36,250 bases of DNA from Phaeoceros laevis (lineage: Eukaryota; Anthocerotophyta; Anthocerotopsida; Notothyladales): contig JBNGIQ010009119.1 of assembly GCA_049999765.1 (NCBI GenBank), forward strand, positions 1-36,250, given 5' to 3'. The notes below the pieces were generated by a model. It was not told the origin of the DNA and did no database searches. It saw only the letters and a program-made list of their open reading frames with translations. This document shows positions 1 through 9,039 of the stretch, piece after piece (the stretch's first letter is position 1; each line of letters opens with the position of its first letter). Made by a program: the position numbers and the translations under genes.

Positions 1-452
1 TCATTTGAGTCCCGGTTCAATTGCTGCAGGACACACAGAGGCACATGCGAATCAGGTTTTTGCAGAGAGCACAGAACTCCAAATGGCAAAAGAATCTTTA
101 GAACATACTCACAGCGTCCATGTCGAGAAGTGGTGGCAACACTAGCAAGCCCGTAGCTCGTGAGCCCAAAAACACGGGCGTGAAGGCAATCCTCGGTAGG
201 CACGGCGTTTGTGGTAATGCGGATCGCTTTTGCGATATGCTTAAGTGCTGATTAACCCCGCATTAGAATGGGGATTACGCGAATCCTCCTTGCAGGCAGG
301 CGAGCTTCTACCCTACCATGAAATTGAGAAACCGGCGGTCGGACCAGCAAATGTGGAACGGTTGCTATGGCCCCGCGGCACCCGCTGGCAATTTTGGACG
401 TTGTCAGATCCAAGTCGGCGGTCTTGCAAGCTCCGTTGGCAATGACGGGCCG
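1..452. other. Gene-free left edge, no recognised feature
   Basis: I see no supported gene here. Open frames are short and lack recognisable motifs or splice context. The stretch lies directly upstream of the visible 5' LTR of a small Copia-type element and may include its diverged or replaced U3 part, because the first 115 nt of the downstream LTR have no clear match here. Confidence 0.5.
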
Positions 453-773
453 GTTGAGTGTAAAACCGGCCTAAGTTAGGTCTGGGACCTAAGCTTAGGT
501 CTGGCTCTGTCCTGGAAGATTCCATTATAGCAAGAGCTTGAGTTGGCAACTGCTTAGGTCTGAGACCTAAGCTTAGGTCTAGCTCTAGAGGCTCTTTGTT
601 GTACCTTGATATATAAAGAAAGGGCTGGCCCCAGTAGGGGATAGCAAGTCCATCTGCGTTGTAGCAGCTCTGGGCGGGATCTGGGGTCCTAATGCTGTGT
701 CTTGTGTGCAATTGTGCTAATCATCTGAAGGAAAGATCTAGGGGTAAATCCTCTTTAACCGAGGTTTGTCACA
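453..773 (+). repeat. 5' LTR (partial) of the Copia-type element
   Basis: It matches 1289-1589 and ends in CA at 773. Compared with the 3' copy it contains an extra short palindromic duplication of the CTTAGGTCT/GACCTAAG motif around 555-585. A TATATAAAG box sits at 610-618, consistent with an LTR promoter. The U3 start seen in the other LTR is missing. Confidence 0.7.
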
Positions 774-775
774 GG

Positions 776-787
776 TGGTATGAGAGC
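776..787 (+). promoter_or_regulatory. Primer-binding site (initiator Met-tRNA type)
   Basis: TGGTATGAGAGC starts two nucleotides after the LTR end. It differs by one base from the TGGTATCAGAGC sequence that primes reverse transcription in most plant Copia elements. Its position right after a CA-terminated LTR is what makes the call. Confidence 0.75.
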
Positions 788-1173
788 AACCTTCGAGATC
801 TTTAGCAGTTTGCATACAGATGGATGGTGATGGGTTTCCACTCGGCAGCCCTAGGACAGAAAATTGGACAACCCTAGGACAAAAAGCTGAGGATAGAAAA
901 CTTAGGTTCAAAGATACCAAGCTAGGTGAGATCTATGTCTTGCACTGCTTAGGCCGCTCACAAAGCTTTATCCATTGTTCAGCTTTTAACAGTCACTGAG
1001 CTCAAGCGATGCTCGAGGAAGAAAAATAAAGTGCAGCTATTGGACAAGCTAGCACCACATATTTACATGACGACATCCGAGACTGTTGGTCAATCAGAGA
1101 TGGAATGGAGTATATCCTTTCCAAGTACCAAGGTCTTCGCTGAGGATATCGAATTCTAGTTGGTGGGGGAGTC

Positions 1174-1589
1174 TGTAATGGACTTACCTATAAGGTAACT
1201 AGGTAGTTACCTGAAGTAACTAGTGTGTTACTTGATATCTAGCTCTAGGGCTAGGTGTCAGATATTGATAGGTTGGGATTGGGCATGAGTTGAGTGCACA
1301 CCTAAGTTAGGTCTGGGACCTAAGCTTAAGTCTGGCTTTGGAGCTCTGTCCTGGAAGATTCCATTATAGAGCTTGAGTTGGCAGCTACTTAGGTCTAGTT
1401 CTAGAGGCTCTTGGCTGTATCTTGATGTATAAAGAAAGGGTTGGCCCCAGTAGGGGACAGCAAGTCCATCTGCGTTGTAGCAGCTCTGGGCAGGATCTGG
1501 GATCCTAATGTTGTGTCTTGTGTGCAATTGTGCTAATCGTCTGAAGGAAAGATCTAGGGGTAAATCCTCTTTAACCAAAGTTTGTCACA
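1174..1589 (+). repeat. 3' LTR of the Copia-type element
   Basis: It begins TGTAATGG after a G-rich purine tract and ends TTTGTCACA, giving the usual TG...CA ends. The U3 part (about 1190-1230) holds near-palindromic GGTAAC/GTTACC motifs. Positions 1289-1589 match the upstream LTR. No convincing target-site duplication could be assigned because the left end is altered. Confidence 0.65.
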
Positions 1590-2718
1590 GCTAGGGAGAT
1601 TATCTGGCATGGAAAAGTAGTGACAAACGGAACCGGTCTAGAGCAGAACCTTAAAGAAAAAAACTCCTAGTCCCCTTTACAGAACCCACAGTAGAAGGAT
1701 TGCTTGTTGTGCAAGTAGACGATTTCTGCACATGTAAGGTGAGTCTCACAGTATTGCAAGCTCACAGGTTGGTCATCTTGCTACAAAAATCTTCCGTTCC
1801 TGCATTGCACTCAGGGACCTTTTGGCAAGAGACAGGTATACGCACAAGAGAAGGTACCCATTGGTTGCATCAGAGACTGACAGGTGACATTTAACTTACT
1901 GTCCAAGTTAGAGTGGTGCAAACATCTGAACTAATCGACATGTGTAAATCTAGACACCAGGGAAGAGTTAGAGAAGCGACACTTATGAACACCTCTGTAA
2001 CCATGAAAAGCGTGTACGTGCACGAGTCTTTTGCTCGAGGGTTGAACAACCACGTGTCCACCAAAGTGCAAGTGACAACATACCGGCACCAGCCTCCTTC
2101 CAAGCACATATGGTCAATCTGCTCCAGTAGACAGGTGCCACGACTGCAAGGTCTCCATGGCCAGGAGCAACTATCGTCAGGCCAAAAAGAACATCATGAT
2201 CACGCGGTATGGAAACGTGGAACTTGCGACTAGTGCAGACCTGTCAGGAAAAGCAAGGACATCCAAACCGAAAAGTTTCCTACCTACGTATGGTTTGCAG
2301 CCCTGAGAGACGGCTTATTGTGCAAAGTCGAGGCTTAGTGATAAGCATAAGGGAAGCATTCCAGTAGAGTACTTACAGCATGACTCACAGGTTTGTCACC
2401 AGCTCATGTTGCTTTAGAGAGATTCCACTGCTCTTGAAAGCTGATTGACAGAAACCGGGGACTCCACGGAGTCGGTACCTTGCCCATGCCTGAGAGGATG
2501 ATGCAACCCTCATGCCTGTAATCTTGAATACTGCCCGCGTAGGATCCACTGAAACTTCTGGCACATCTGGAGGGCACCGATGAGCTCCTGTTCCTCCCAA
2601 AGTATCTGCCAGAACTTCCAGTGCCGTTAACGACCCCAGCCAAATGAATCTGCAGGGCTTGATTCATTTGCCCCGAGGCTACCACCTCCGGTTGCTTAGT
2701 GAGCCATGGTACCCTCAC
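1590..2718. other. Intergenic stretch without a supported gene
   Basis: About 1.1 kb between the LTR element and the DNA transposon. The longest open frame (2404-2718, minus strand, 104 codons) has no motif I recognise and stops exactly at the transposon border, so it may be chance or a gene fragment cut by the insertion. A short VQVDDF-like peptide near 1707 resembles the YVDD box of reverse transcriptase but has no supporting flanks. Confidence 0.4.
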
Positions 2719-3024
2719 AACTAGAAATAGGGGTATTCTACAACGGGTTGTAATGTAGTTACAACGTTCTCACAGCGTCGTTGTAAGCATGCGCCCGAAC
2801 TGGTCGTTGTAAACACGACATTACTACGGCCATTTCGTAAGTTACAACGGACGTTGTTAGGCATTGTTAAGCGTGGCGCGTATTAACAACGGCTTAACAA
2901 CGGCCGTTGTTAGTCGCGTTGTTGGGGCCGGCGTCCTGGTTTTCTTAACCGGCCCCCCATCCCGCTTGAGTTTTCTTCACCGGGTTACTAACTTACAAAC
3001 TTACTAGGAGGCCTCCAAAGGTAA

Positions 3025-3546
3025 ATGGAAGTGTTTGCATTCACCAGGTTAATAACTTATGCCTCTGCACATTCAAGCCTTAGGAGCTTCTTCCAAAGGG
3101 GGAATTTCATTCGACCTAACAGTTGCGTACTTGCCTCCAACCATCAGCCATTTTGCACGAGCCCTAGCATTCACATGAGTTTGCTCCTCCTTCTCTCTAC
3201 AACCTGGCGGCTTCTCTCTCTTGTTTCAAGCTCTGGCTATGGCTGCTGCCTAGGGCTACTGCATGCCGCCGCTCGTTTGAGGGTCTTCCCGTTGTCCAAT
3301 CGCCCTGAAACCACGTGCATCGTGCTCGCCTCGACAAGGCCGTTCCAGGAGTGCTCGCATTTGTTTGTTTGTTTGCTGTTTTTCATTATTTTTCCCTGTT
3401 CTTCCCTTCAGCCACCATCACCAGATGTCACCCTCACTTTCAGGTTGCTATGCGCCGCCGCCCGTTTCAAGGCCTTCCCGTCGTCAGGTCGGCCTCAAAC
3501 CAAGTGCATTGTGATTGCCTCGTCAAGAAAATCCTCGGAGTGCTAA
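3025..3546 (+). CDS. Possible internal ORF of the CACTA-like element with a repeated peptide
   Basis: An open frame of 173 codons lies in the body of the transposon. It contains two copies of a roughly 32-residue unit (DNA 3255-3354 and 3447-3544) in the same frame. The pattern is LL-AAAR, then FP-S-RP-T-CIV-AS-R, then EC. Differences between copies are mostly conservative (R/K, V/A, E/Q, V/I). The family is not recognised. The unit could be a captured gene exon, because a pyrimidine-rich CTTTCAG precedes the second copy and the spacer reads like intron sequence. Coding status is uncertain. Confidence 0.25.
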   Translation: MEVFAFTRLITYASAHSSLRSFFQRGNFIRPNSCVLASNHQPFCTSPSIHMSLLLLLSTTWRLLSLVSSSGYGCCLGLLHAAARLRVFPLSNRPETTCIVLASTRPFQECSHLFVCLLFFIIFPCSSLQPPSPDVTLTFRLLCAAARFKAFPSSGRPQTKCIVIASSRKSSEC

Positions 3547-4439
3547 ATTTTTTTCATTTTGGTGCACTTTTGTCTGTGTTCTCTGACGTTTTCTTCAATC
3601 CCCATCACCTTGCTGTAGGATCTGCTGTGTTCTTTGATGTGGGCACTTTTGCTGGTGTTCTCTGCTTCCCAGTGAGCTGCCACCGGTTTTTTGTTCCCTC
3701 TTCCTCTCTAGGATGGTGCCCCCCTTCATGCACAGGCGGTCGTCCTTTAACCAGCAGACCAGCAAGCACCACACCAGCAGACCAACGTATTCACTTGTTC
3801 CCCCGTGAGTTCTGATCGGGCTCATCTCCAAGCAGACTAGTAGACTAGTGGTTGCATTTTTCTCATAGTGATCTCCATCCTCGAGTGCCTCTTGATAGTC
3901 TGAACAGTCACTTACGAGCACAATGGTTGCTCCGGATGCACAGCACTTCGAGGTAAGCAAGCTTGTAAAGGGCCGCCCAATGGACAACCTTTACAATGGA
4001 CAACCTGGAGTTCGTGCAGTGGCTGAAGAGATACTGGGATTCAGTAAATGGGGGCATCTTTCCCAGGTCGAGCATCTGCGAGCGTGTGAAGTTGTATTAC
4101 AACATGTGAAGTTGTATTACAACCTATGCCGCTGTAATGGACGGCGTTGTTAGGAAAACGGTATTTATTTTTTCATTTTAAATATATATAAAGGCGTGGA
4201 GAGCAAATTTACGATGAAGTTGTAATGTCGGTTGGCCATTACTACGACCCCTGGTTTAGGGTTTCGTTGCTGGTCTGCCTTACAATGGCGTTGTAGGACG
4301 GAGTTATAACGTTTTACTATGGCGTTGTACATCAACCTCACCACGTCACTGTAAACCGGAGTTACAATGTTGCTTATTTTTACTGAGGTAAATGTAAAAG
4401 TAATTTATTTTTCACTTTCAACCTTCACTATTTACTTAT

Positions 4440-4560
4440 CCAGTGACTTATCCGGGTCGGATAGGTCGCCGGATAAGTCCCGGACTACAACGAGGTTACA
4501 ACGGGGATAAGTCCCGGACTACAAGGAGGTTAGAATGGGGACTTTTACAACGGGGTACAA
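4440..4560. repeat. Short direct repeat inside the transposon right arm
   Basis: GGATAAGTCCCGGACTACAA occurs twice, near 4470 and near 4506, each followed by (C/G)GAGGTTA. A related tandem duplication of GTGAAGTTGTATTACAAC lies at about 4084-4122. These are part of the subterminal repeat architecture of the element. Confidence 0.6.
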
Positions 4561-4732
4561 AGTTACAACGCGCCAACAGCGAGAGGTCACTTCGCTCTTA
4601 CAACGGTTAGCCCCGTTGGCCTACAACGCTTTTACAACGGTGAGCCCCGCACGCGTTGTAGGACTGTAAAAGAGGCCTTAACCATTGTAGGAACGCTGTA
4701 TTTGGCCGTTGTAGAATACCCTGTTTTTAGTT

Positions 4733-7700
4733 AAGGCCTCCATGCCAGCCAAAAAGTCCTTCCTGCACCCTCGTCCTTTACGACGTACGAACAGTCTCCG
4801 ACATAGCAATGAGACGCTCGACATGTCCAGCTTTTCGTCGCCGTGTGCCCTACAGGTCTAGGGCCCCGAGGCACAAGGCAAATGTTCCATCCCTGGCGCC
4901 CCTTCGCTGCTGCTAGCTCATGATCAAGTGGCACCCCTAGGCCTGCCGGTGGACACAGCACTAGCTGGCCAGCGGAGACTGTAAATTGCTGAGAATCTGA
5001 CCGGCTTTTCCTCAGCCATGCACCGTCCATCCTGCAGCAAGAAGTTGGTAGAACACAAGGAGGCGACAGATGGCGAGCCGGAGCCGGAGCCGGAGCCGGT
5101 GCTGATAAAAGAAGGCTTTAGCCCGCTCCCCGGGCCCTCACTCTTGGAAGTTTGAGTGCACACATGTTACGTCTCTTGGGAGAAGCCCTCAGGAGTACAT
5201 ACATACGCATGTCGTATTCACCAGCAAAGACATCCGTGGTCTGCTCTTGAACATTCACGGATTGAATACGATAAGTGGAGCAACCAGCCCGACATGGACA
5301 TCAATTGAAAAGGTCTTCTGGATCCAGTACCACACACAGCAGACTGAACGTGCCACCACAAGATTTGGAACACTCCAATAACCTGCTGTGTCCAGTACAT
5401 GTGCACTGTATCCGGCAAGAGCAACAAGCCGTAAATGCGCGCCAACCAGAGAGAGAGAGAGCACAAGTTGTGAGCTCAATCCCGTCCGTGGTACGATTTC
5501 GATTGTACAATCACATGTGACATAGTTAACCAGTTGTTTAGAGTTAGTTAACACTGCGAGCTTCCTGCACGCTTCGTACTAGATTGGCCCATAGGCCTCC
5601 AGGTGGGAGTATATAAACATGTAGCACTTGCGATGGACTCATCATCTGCTTGCAATTGTAGGCCGGTGAAGTGGCTCGCTGTAGACTTTCCCGGCCGGGT
5701 GCCGCCTGAGAGTTGGAGCTCGGGACCATAGCTGGCCATGGCCCGGCCACGACTCATTTACTGTCTACAGCTAGAGCTCTAGGTTATTTAGCATGTTGAG
5801 ACTGGTGTGATGCATGCACGATTTTGGATTCATTCTTGCCTAGCTGCAGACAGCCCTGGACATTTCATGAATTCATGCATGTGCAAGCTTATCGGAATTG
5901 CCACTGCAGGGACTGCCATGAAGCTGTAAGGACCCGTCGGTAGGTTGCAATCACTGCAGCAGCCACAGTTTCCAGGGTTTGCCGGTCCTGCCCAGCATAC
6001 CAGCTGGTTTAGTGTCGGCATACTCTGTGAGACTGTGGTCTGCTGCTGGTGGTGGTGAACATTCGTGACCACCTATAAACGTTTCGCAAGGAACGTTAGC
6101 AGGCCAGCAATCTTTGCCAGGCAGTGCAAGGTGCTGTTCTTGCCTGCCCATGGGGCTATGTCTAAGCTCCGGACTTGGATCACTGGATACTTGCAAGTAC
6201 TAGGAGCAACTTCAATAGAAAGAAAGGCGGTGCGCGATGTGCCCGAGGGGCAAGGTGCTGGGAGAGGGCTGCAGGCACGATGGCGAGCCCCACACTGGCT
6301 CCAGGCGGGCTGCGGTGAGAGGTTGCTGCGGGCTGGCGGGCACGTTGACAAGCTCAAGGTTTCATCGGAATCACAAGCTTTTGAAAAATTGCCCGTTTCA
6401 TCAAGTGTGGAGCAAAGGAAGGCTATGGGCAAAGACATCACATGCTGCCAGAGAGAGAGGTAATCATGAGAAGTACTCGTACTCATCAGAGGTTATGTGA
6501 TAGCAAGGGAGTTGATGCTCGGTCTATGGGATTGTTTCCAGCACTGTTGAGTATCTTGTGTTGAGTATATTGTTACCGCAAGAACAGACGGGTCAGCGGA
6601 TTTTACCTGATCATCAGCCAATTTTTCTTCTTTTTTTAGGACTTTATGTTTCTTTCCTATGCAGCATTGGTGGCTATTCTGCACTGTGACAGTGTTACAG
6701 CTGTGATGATACGTGTCATGGCTGAAGCGGAGAAGGCAGGAAGTGCATGAATTTGCCTCTCAACAAGGACTAAAGCGGTTGAAGTGGGTTGAGCTGCAAC
6801 ATGAATGAAGACCTGGCCGGATCTGCTGATCGAAATGGCACTGGAAACGGAGCTCTGGCCAAAAACAGGTGAAGTCTTCTGAAAAGGAATAGTGCACAGA
6901 GAGAGGCCGGGGCCAAAAGGAGGGCATACGAACGAAGTTGCAGGAATGAAAAACTCACATGTGCAGGCAAAGCTCCTCAGGCGGGTGCCAACTTACACAC
7001 TTTTCCTTGCCGCTCAGGTTTGATCGGTACTCTCATCAGGCAGAAACGCATTTGTCCCATTGAAAAATACAGGGGCCTTTCATCCATTCCCAGGGATTTG
7101 AAGCTTCCTTGCACACAATGGTTTTCACTTGCGCCTCATATTAGTTTCTTTCCCAGGAAACTCCGCACTGCTGCAGCACCAGCCCGGGACCCAGCCCTGT
7201 TGACAGGGTTTGGTGGGCGGATCTGCACATCATATACGTAGTGTTCTCATCTGAATAGGTGTTCAGCATTGAACAAGACCATGGCATGAGTTTTCACCTG
7301 CAGACAGCATTCAGACGCCGATAAGCCTCCAGTACATAGCACGAGGAAGAAGCCACTCTCCCTCCTCTCAGTTATTACAATTCTAATCCCAGGTGTGGAA
7401 CTTAGAATCAGCACAGGCATCAAAACAACCTACCAAATCCAACGGAGATTCAGCTCTCACACGCCTCCACGAATATCTTGGCCATTCCAGACATGAAAAT
7501 TGTCACGGAAAACGAAATGTTACTCTCCGCCACATTTGTGAGCAGCTGAACACATAGCGGCAGGCAACTCTTGTCAGTCAGCATGGGGGTTTGTAAAACA
7601 AGCCAAACAAATTCTGAAGACAATTGTGAGGCCGTGCTCTGCTGACATCCACATAGCTTTCGCATGGTTGCCCCACTGAAAACCACAACGACAATAGCGT

Positions 7701-7787
7701 TCATATCTGCCATGTTCTTTTGGGTGAACTTTGGTAGAACAGTCCTGCAGGTAGGATGAGGGGTGGACATGAGCGCAAAAGAAAAAT
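4733..7787. other. 3-kb intergenic region, only exon-like fragments
   Basis: No gene can be supported over this stretch. It contains a (GGAGCC)n-type hexamer run at about 5078-5100, a short GA run at about 5450-5460 and a TATATAAA box at 5610-5617. An exon-like piece at 6801-6868 begins ATGAATGAAG, encodes 22 residues and is followed by a GTGAAG donor; I could not find its continuation. Minus-strand frames at 6073-6486 and 7450-7890 are open but match nothing I know. The region may hold a decayed gene or one with very small exons. Confidence 0.4.
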
Positions 7788-8498
7788 GGAGCCAATTGTG
7801 CTGGAAGTATGGTAGAAAGTTACGGCATCTTGTCAAGATGGAAGGTAATGTACTTTTCAAACTCAAGGTCCAGGTTTTCTTCTTCGTCATCCTCGACCTC
7901 CCTGCCGAGTCCGACTTCGGGGCCTCACCTCTGCTTCATCCTCGCTGTTGGAAGGAGAAAACCTTGCCCACCTTCTTGCCATACCCTTGCCGGCCCTCTT
8001 GTGGCCGCGCCTACCTCGAAGGGCGTCCCTCCCTCATCTGAGCCGCCACCTGACATAGGAGTGAGAAAGAGCCACCAGGGGAATCCAAACTCCCTCACAG
8101 CTGATCCAAAGAAGTCCTGGACTCTCGATTTGCAGCTTTTCTTTCGTTCAGCTGGACTGCCTCGTCGTCATCATTGAGGGCTTCGTGTTCCCTCATGTCT
8201 TCAGCTCTGTACACGGGCACAAGAAAATCTGCTCCAGTGTTCTTGCTACAACCACATATACCTCTTCAGGCTTCGACCTCAAGGCCACTTGTCCAAGAAG
8301 GTGGGCAAGGTTTCAACCTTAAGGCCACTTGTCGAAGAACTTGGGCAAGGTTTTCTCCTTCCAACAGCGAGCATGAAGCAAAGGTGAGGCCCCGAAATCG
8401 GACTCGGCCTGGACCTTGAGTTTGAAAAGTACATTACCTTCCATTGTCATTGAGAAGATGGGGTAACTTTCTACCATACTTCCAGCACAATTGGCTCC
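7788..8498. repeat. Long imperfect inverted repeat (arms about 170-190 bp)
   Basis: The left arm 7788-7981 is the reverse complement of the right arm 8330-8498. The outermost 36 bp are perfect (7788-7823 against 8463-8498, starting GGAGCCAATTGTGCTGG). After a few mismatches the pairing resumes at GGAAGGTAATGTAC and continues through the GCCGAGTCCGA/TTCGGGGCCTCACCT block to the CTTGCCC motif. The left arm has one extra block of about 31 nt. The spacer of about 350 bp includes two tandem copies of AAGGCCACTTGTC-AAGAA---GGGCAAGG (8281-8350). A transcript across it would fold into a long hairpin. It could be a foldback/MITE-type element or an inverted duplication able to make small RNAs. No target-site duplication was assigned. 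Confidence 0.85.
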
Positions 8499-8514
8499 TC
8501 CTCCTTGCACTCAC

Positions 8515-8539
8515 GAGAGAGAGAGAGAGAGAGAGAGTC
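8515..8539. repeat. GA dinucleotide microsatellite
   Basis: A run of about 12 GA units lies just outside the right arm of the inverted repeat and about 500 bp upstream of the phosphomannomutase start codon. GA tracts are common in plant promoters and 5' UTRs; no function is shown here. Confidence 0.8.
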
Positions 8540-9039
8540 TTTTACGTGCGGGAAGCACGGAAACTTCTCATCGTCTCGCTAGCACCAACTCTAAACGGTC
8601 TACCGGTAATAAGACTCTATATCCGATTATCACACTAAACACCTCTTTCATTACTAGCTCTAGAAGACACATTTTTGTCCTTGTCCACACGGGACCCTCG
8701 TGGACTCTCTCCAGTTGTAAGCCCAAAGCCCAGAGCTCAAGCATTCCATGTTTGGTCCACTGCCCGATGGAGAGCAAGGTGAGGATTCAACTCTATCGCA
8801 ATGCCTTCCTGTGTTTTACTAGGTCGGTGACGCGGACTTTGGGGTTTGCTTCTGGCTAACGAGTGCTTCTCGGGCGGAAGAGTAGAGTGTGCTGAAGGCG
8901 AAGCCTGATACACTGATGGCGGTGGCAATGTAGTTGGGCAGATCAAGCAACAGCGGGAAAGGCTGAACACGAGCTGACAAGAAACTTGAAGGAGCATACT
9001 AAGCTTGCGGAAGTGTACTGACAGCATTGTCAGGATCAA
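8540..9039 (+). promoter_or_regulatory. Upstream region of the phosphomannomutase gene
   Basis: About 500 bp without a supported gene, preceding the ATG at 9040. It must hold the promoter and 5' UTR by position. I could not place a TATA box or transcription start with confidence. Both strands have open frames, but none has a recognisable motif. Confidence 0.4.

Larger units (their letters stand above)
453..1589 (+). mobile_element. Small non-autonomous Copia-type LTR retrotransposon (TRIM-like or deleted)
   Basis: Two direct repeats, 453-773 and 1289-1589, share most of their sequence. Shared parts include the CCTAAGTTAGG start, a TATA-like box (610-618 in copy 1) and the end TTTGTCACA. Two bases after the first repeat lies TGGTATGAGAGC (776-787). 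This closely matches the TGGTATCAGAGC primer-binding site that plant Copia elements use for initiator Met-tRNA. The internal region is only about 400 bp with no gag or pol frame. Just before the second repeat a purine-rich run (1161-1171, GGTGGGGGAG) looks like a polypurine tract, followed by TGTAATGG at 1174, the likely LTR start. The 5' LTR lacks the first roughly 115 nt of the 3' LTR, so the element is truncated or rearranged at its left end. The small internal region suggests mobilisation in trans, like terminal-repeat retrotransposons in miniature; a simple internal deletion is also possible. Confidence 0.75.
2719..4732. mobile_element. CACTA-like (En/Spm) non-autonomous DNA transposon
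   Basis: The two ends form a terminal inverted repeat of about 27-28 bp. The left end starts AACTAGAAATAGGGG (2719) and continues TATTCTACAACGG. The reverse complement of the right end reads AACTAAAAACAGGG and then the same TATTCTACAACGG (to 4732). The ACTAGAAA start resembles the CACTAGAAA/CACTACAAGAAA ends of plant CACTA elements, with the first base changed. Both subterminal zones are packed with ACAACG/CGTTGT in both orientations, about 22 copies by eye (2733-2925 and 4100-4720). In CACTA elements such subterminal repeats bind the TnpA-type protein. No transposase frame is visible, so the copy is non-autonomous. The target-site duplication is unclear. A hAT or other superfamily origin cannot be excluded, since CAGGG also occurs at hAT ends. 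Confidence 0.7.

Noticed and set aside
1-60. tRNA-like GGTTCAAT T-loop motif at the left edge
   Set aside because: No acceptor stem, D-loop or anticodon arm could be folded around it.
1700-1894. VQVDDF-like peptide resembling the reverse-transcriptase YVDD box
   Set aside because: Only a few residues fit, with no other RT motif before or after it in any frame.
3595-3987. Minus-strand ORF of 130 codons in the transposon as transposase
   Set aside because: No DDE, zinc-finger or other transposase motif; it is antisense to another open frame.
6073-6486. Overlapping open frames on both strands
   Set aside because: Neither strand shows domain signatures or clear splice context; a coding claim cannot be supported.
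7450-7890. Minus-strand ORF of 146 codons as a gene
   Set aside because: No recognisable motif or splice partner, and its first third lies inside the inverted repeat.
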